A stretch of DNA of 7,700 nucleotides from an uncultured Lachnospiraceae bacterium (GTDB lineage Bacteria > Bacillota_A > Clostridia > Lachnospirales > Lachnospiraceae). This document shows, piece by piece, positions 6,514-7,700 of the stretch; position 1 is the stretch's first letter, and every line of letters starts with the position of its first letter. Made by a program: the position numbers and the translations under genes. The DNA lies in assembly GCA_902795985.1 (NCBI GenBank), contig CADBNG010000179.1, forward strand, positions 1-7,700, written 5' to 3'. The notes below the pieces were generated by a model. The model was not told where the DNA came from. It did no database searches and was given only the letters and a program-made list of their open reading frames with translations.

Positions 6514-6560
6514 GGGCAGGCACTGTGTGATGTTTTCTGCGCAAAGCGCCTGTCCCTTTT
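6514..6560 (+). terminator. Possible weak terminator after the LysR gene
   Basis: GGGCAGGC (6514-6521) can pair with GCCTGTCCC (6548-6556) with one bulged base, enclosing a small GCGC-AAA-GCGC hairpin. Four T residues and further T-rich sequence follow. It begins 9 nt after the LysR stop codon. The long loop and short T-run make it weaker than the riboswitch terminator. Confidence 0.45.
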
Positions 6561-6586
6561 ATCTCCTTTTCTTCCAATAAATAGAG

Positions 6587-6624
6587 GCCTGTTTTTCGCC
6601 TTAAACAGGAGCCTGTTTTTCGCC
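6587..6624 (+). repeat. 14-nt direct repeat with alternative hairpins
   Basis: GCCTGTTTTTCGCC occurs exactly at 6587-6600 and 6611-6624. Between the copies AAACAGG (6604-6610) is complementary to CCTGTTT in either copy, so two mutually exclusive hairpins can form. The downstream one (CAG-GAGC-CTG core followed by TTTTT) is terminator-like and may be a second stop for regulator transcripts. No coding potential is evident here. Confidence 0.55.
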
Positions 6625-6714
6625 GCCTGCTTTGGAGAATCTGTGAGAAAATCCGCATTTTTTTGTAAGAAACGCACCATAAAATCCGCGGCTCCTTTTT
6701 TCTGTCACAACAAT

Positions 6715-6732
6715 TTGTTAATTCCTTAACAA
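6715..6732. promoter_or_regulatory. Rex (NADH/NAD+-sensing repressor) operator
   Basis: TTGTTAATTCCTTAACAA matches exactly the clostridial Rex consensus TTGTTAA-N4-TTAACAA. It sits within a longer perfect 10-bp inverted repeat (6712-6735, loop TTCC). Rex represses fermentative and redox-balancing genes when NADH/NAD+ is low. The site is centred about 60 nt upstream of the predicted cooS transcript start, just before the -35 box. The gene before it points the same way, so cooS is the only sensible target. The motif match is seen directly; the regulatory role is inferred. Confidence 0.75.
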
Positions 6733-6747
6733 ATTCATTTCCGCCCA

Positions 6748-6776
6748 TTGCGAAAGAGCCTTTCTTAATGTAAAAT
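6748..6776 (+). promoter_or_regulatory. Probable cooS promoter
   Basis: -35 TTGCGA (6748-6753) and -10 TAAAAT (6771-6776) are spaced by 17 nt in an AT-rich stretch. Transcription would start near 6783, about 54 nt before the ATG. It lies just downstream of the Rex operator. Confidence 0.6.
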
Positions 6777-6786
6777 AAACAAAATA

Positions 6787-6808
6787 ATTTATGATAAATT
6801 TATGATAA
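6787..6808 (+). repeat. Perfect 11-nt tandem repeat in the cooS leader
   Basis: ATTTATGATAA is repeated twice with no gap (6787-6797, 6798-6808), just after the predicted transcript start and before the ribosome binding site. It may be a leader element, a second regulator site or a chance slippage duplication. No function is recognised. Confidence 0.6.
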
Positions 6809-6836
6809 TAACCAACAAGGAGGTACATCCGACAAC

Positions 6837-7700
6837 ATGGATCTTATCACAGTTGAACAGATGGAACGAGCTACTACTCAGCTGCTCGCAACAGGGCAGC
6901 AGGTCGGAGCGGATTCATGGCAGCAGCGCGTAAAGAACCAATCCCCCCACTGCAAATTCGGTGAGATGGGCATTTGCTGCCGTTTCTGCTCCATGGGTCC
7001 GTGCCGGATCACACCGAAATCCCCCCGCGGCATATGCGGATGTGATGCGGACGGCATCGTCGCCCGGAACTATCTGAACTTTACGGCCGGAGGAGCCGCG
7101 ACGCACTCCGATCACGGCCGGTCAATCTGCCATACCCTTTACAGCACCACTCCCGGCGGAGCGTATCAGGTAAAGGATCCCGAGAAGCTGAAAAAGATTG
7201 CCAGAGAATGGGATATTGCAACGGAGGACAAGGATATCTACGACCTTGCCCACGAAGTAGCCGAAACCGCCCTGATGGAATACGGCAAGCCCTTCGGCGT
7301 ACAGCGCTGGCTTACCCGCGCGCCGGAGCATACCCAGAAGATCTGGGAGCAGCAGGAACTGCAGCCCCGCGCCATCGACCGTGAAGTTGCCACTTCCCTG
7401 CACATGACCCACATGGGCTGCTCTTCGGAAGCGGAAGCGCTCCTGCATCAGGCCCTGCGCGCCGGCATGTCCGACGGCTGGGGCGGTTCCATGTGCGGAA
7501 CGGAATTCTCCGACGTCCTGTTCGGAACCCCGATGCCCATTGACACAACGGCCAATCTTGGCGTCATGGAAAAGGATATGGTCAACATCGTCGTACACGG
7601 CCACGATCCTTCCCTTTCCGAAATGATCGTTCTTTACGCGCAGGATCCGGAAATGATCGCTCTGGCCAAGGAGCAGGGCGCCCGCGGCATTAACATCTGC
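6837..7700 (+). CDS. cooS: Anaerobic carbon monoxide dehydrogenase catalytic subunit, N-terminal 288 residues (truncated by window)
   Basis: This Ni-Fe CO dehydrogenase catalyses reversible CO oxidation to CO2 in the cytoplasm. The frame is open to the window edge; full-length family members are about 630 aa. The N-terminal cluster-binding cysteines are all visible: Cys39, Cys47, Cys48, Cys51, Cys56 and a Cys67/Cys69 pair (HCKFGEMGICCRFCSMGPCR, then GICGCDADGIVARN), matching the D- and B-cluster ligands of characterised CooS proteins. The motif THSDHGR follows. VVHGHDPSLSE contains His256, the expected histidine ligand of the catalytic C-cluster. The remaining C-cluster cysteines are beyond the edge. 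The ribosome binding site AAGGAGG (6817-6823) is strong but unusually distant (13 nt). The Rex operator suggests redox control. Whether it belongs to a CODH/acetyl-CoA synthase pathway or a stand-alone CODH depends on genes outside the window. Confidence 0.95.
   Translation, partial: MDLITVEQMERATTQLLATGQQVGADSWQQRVKNQSPHCKFGEMGICCRFCSMGPCRITPKSPRGICGCDADGIVARNYLNFTAGGAATHSDHGRSICHTLYSTTPGGAYQVKDPEKLKKIAREWDIATEDKDIYDLAHEVAETALMEYGKPFGVQRWLTRAPEHTQKIWEQQELQPRAIDREVATSLHMTHMGCSSEAEALLHQALRAGMSDGWGGSMCGTEFSDVLFGTPMPIDTTANLGVMEKDMVNIVVHGHDPSLSEMIVLYAQDPEMIALAKEQGARGINIC

Noticed and set aside
6500..6748. Small open frames on both strands between lysR and cooS
   Set aside because: They overlap repeats, T-rich tracts and the Rex operator, lack ribosome binding sites and show no protein-like composition.
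7122..7604. 160-codon minus-strand open frame
   Set aside because: It lies opposite the cooS coding sequence, whose cluster-ligand motifs are unambiguous, so it is a shadow.

Overview
The window looks like chromosomal DNA from a strictly anaerobic, moderately GC-rich Firmicute (Clostridia sensu lato). The evidence is two oxygen-sensitive glycyl radical enzymes (GREs), the N-terminal part of a Ni-Fe carbon monoxide dehydrogenase, strong AGGAGG-type ribosome binding sites, a glycine riboswitch, and an operator that matches the clostridial form of the Rex redox-repressor site. I cannot assign a species.

Left part (1-5500, minus strand, read right to left). A divergent promoter at about 5493-5521 starts GRE gene A (2950-5373). 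About 13 nt after its stop codon comes a second, near-consensus sigma-70-type promoter (2908-2936). This is followed by a single-aptamer glycine riboswitch (about 2746-2828), an intrinsic terminator (2695-2726), a small cluster of REP-like GC-rich palindromes (2590-2694), a 10-bp inverted repeat, and GRE gene B (73-2514). The first 16 codons of a probable radical-SAM GRE activating enzyme follow at the left edge (1-50). The two GREs are clear paralogues. Both carry the thiyl-radical Cys in a GCVEP motif and the glycyl radical in RVAGFSAYF. The GCVE motif points to the lyase/dehydratase/decarboxylase side of the family rather than to pyruvate formate-lyase, which has adjacent Cys-Cys. I do not recognise the substrate of either.

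Middle (5500-6505, plus strand). A LysR-family regulator is divergent from GRE A. The two promoters appear to share one palindromic -35 hexamer, so the regulator probably controls GRE A and itself.

Right part (6506-7700, plus strand). A 331-nt intergenic region holds a probable weak terminator for the regulator gene, a short direct repeat with alternative hairpins, a perfect Rex operator, a -35/-10 pair and an 11-nt tandem repeat. Then comes the first 288 codons of a CooS-type CO dehydrogenase, which runs off the right edge.

The most unusual point is the glycine riboswitch plus terminator whose only visible downstream genes are GRE B and its probable activase. Glycine riboswitches usually control glycine cleavage, synthesis or transport. 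This suggests that GRE B belongs to a pathway that produces, consumes or senses glycine, while its paralogue GRE A is under LysR control. That link is inference.
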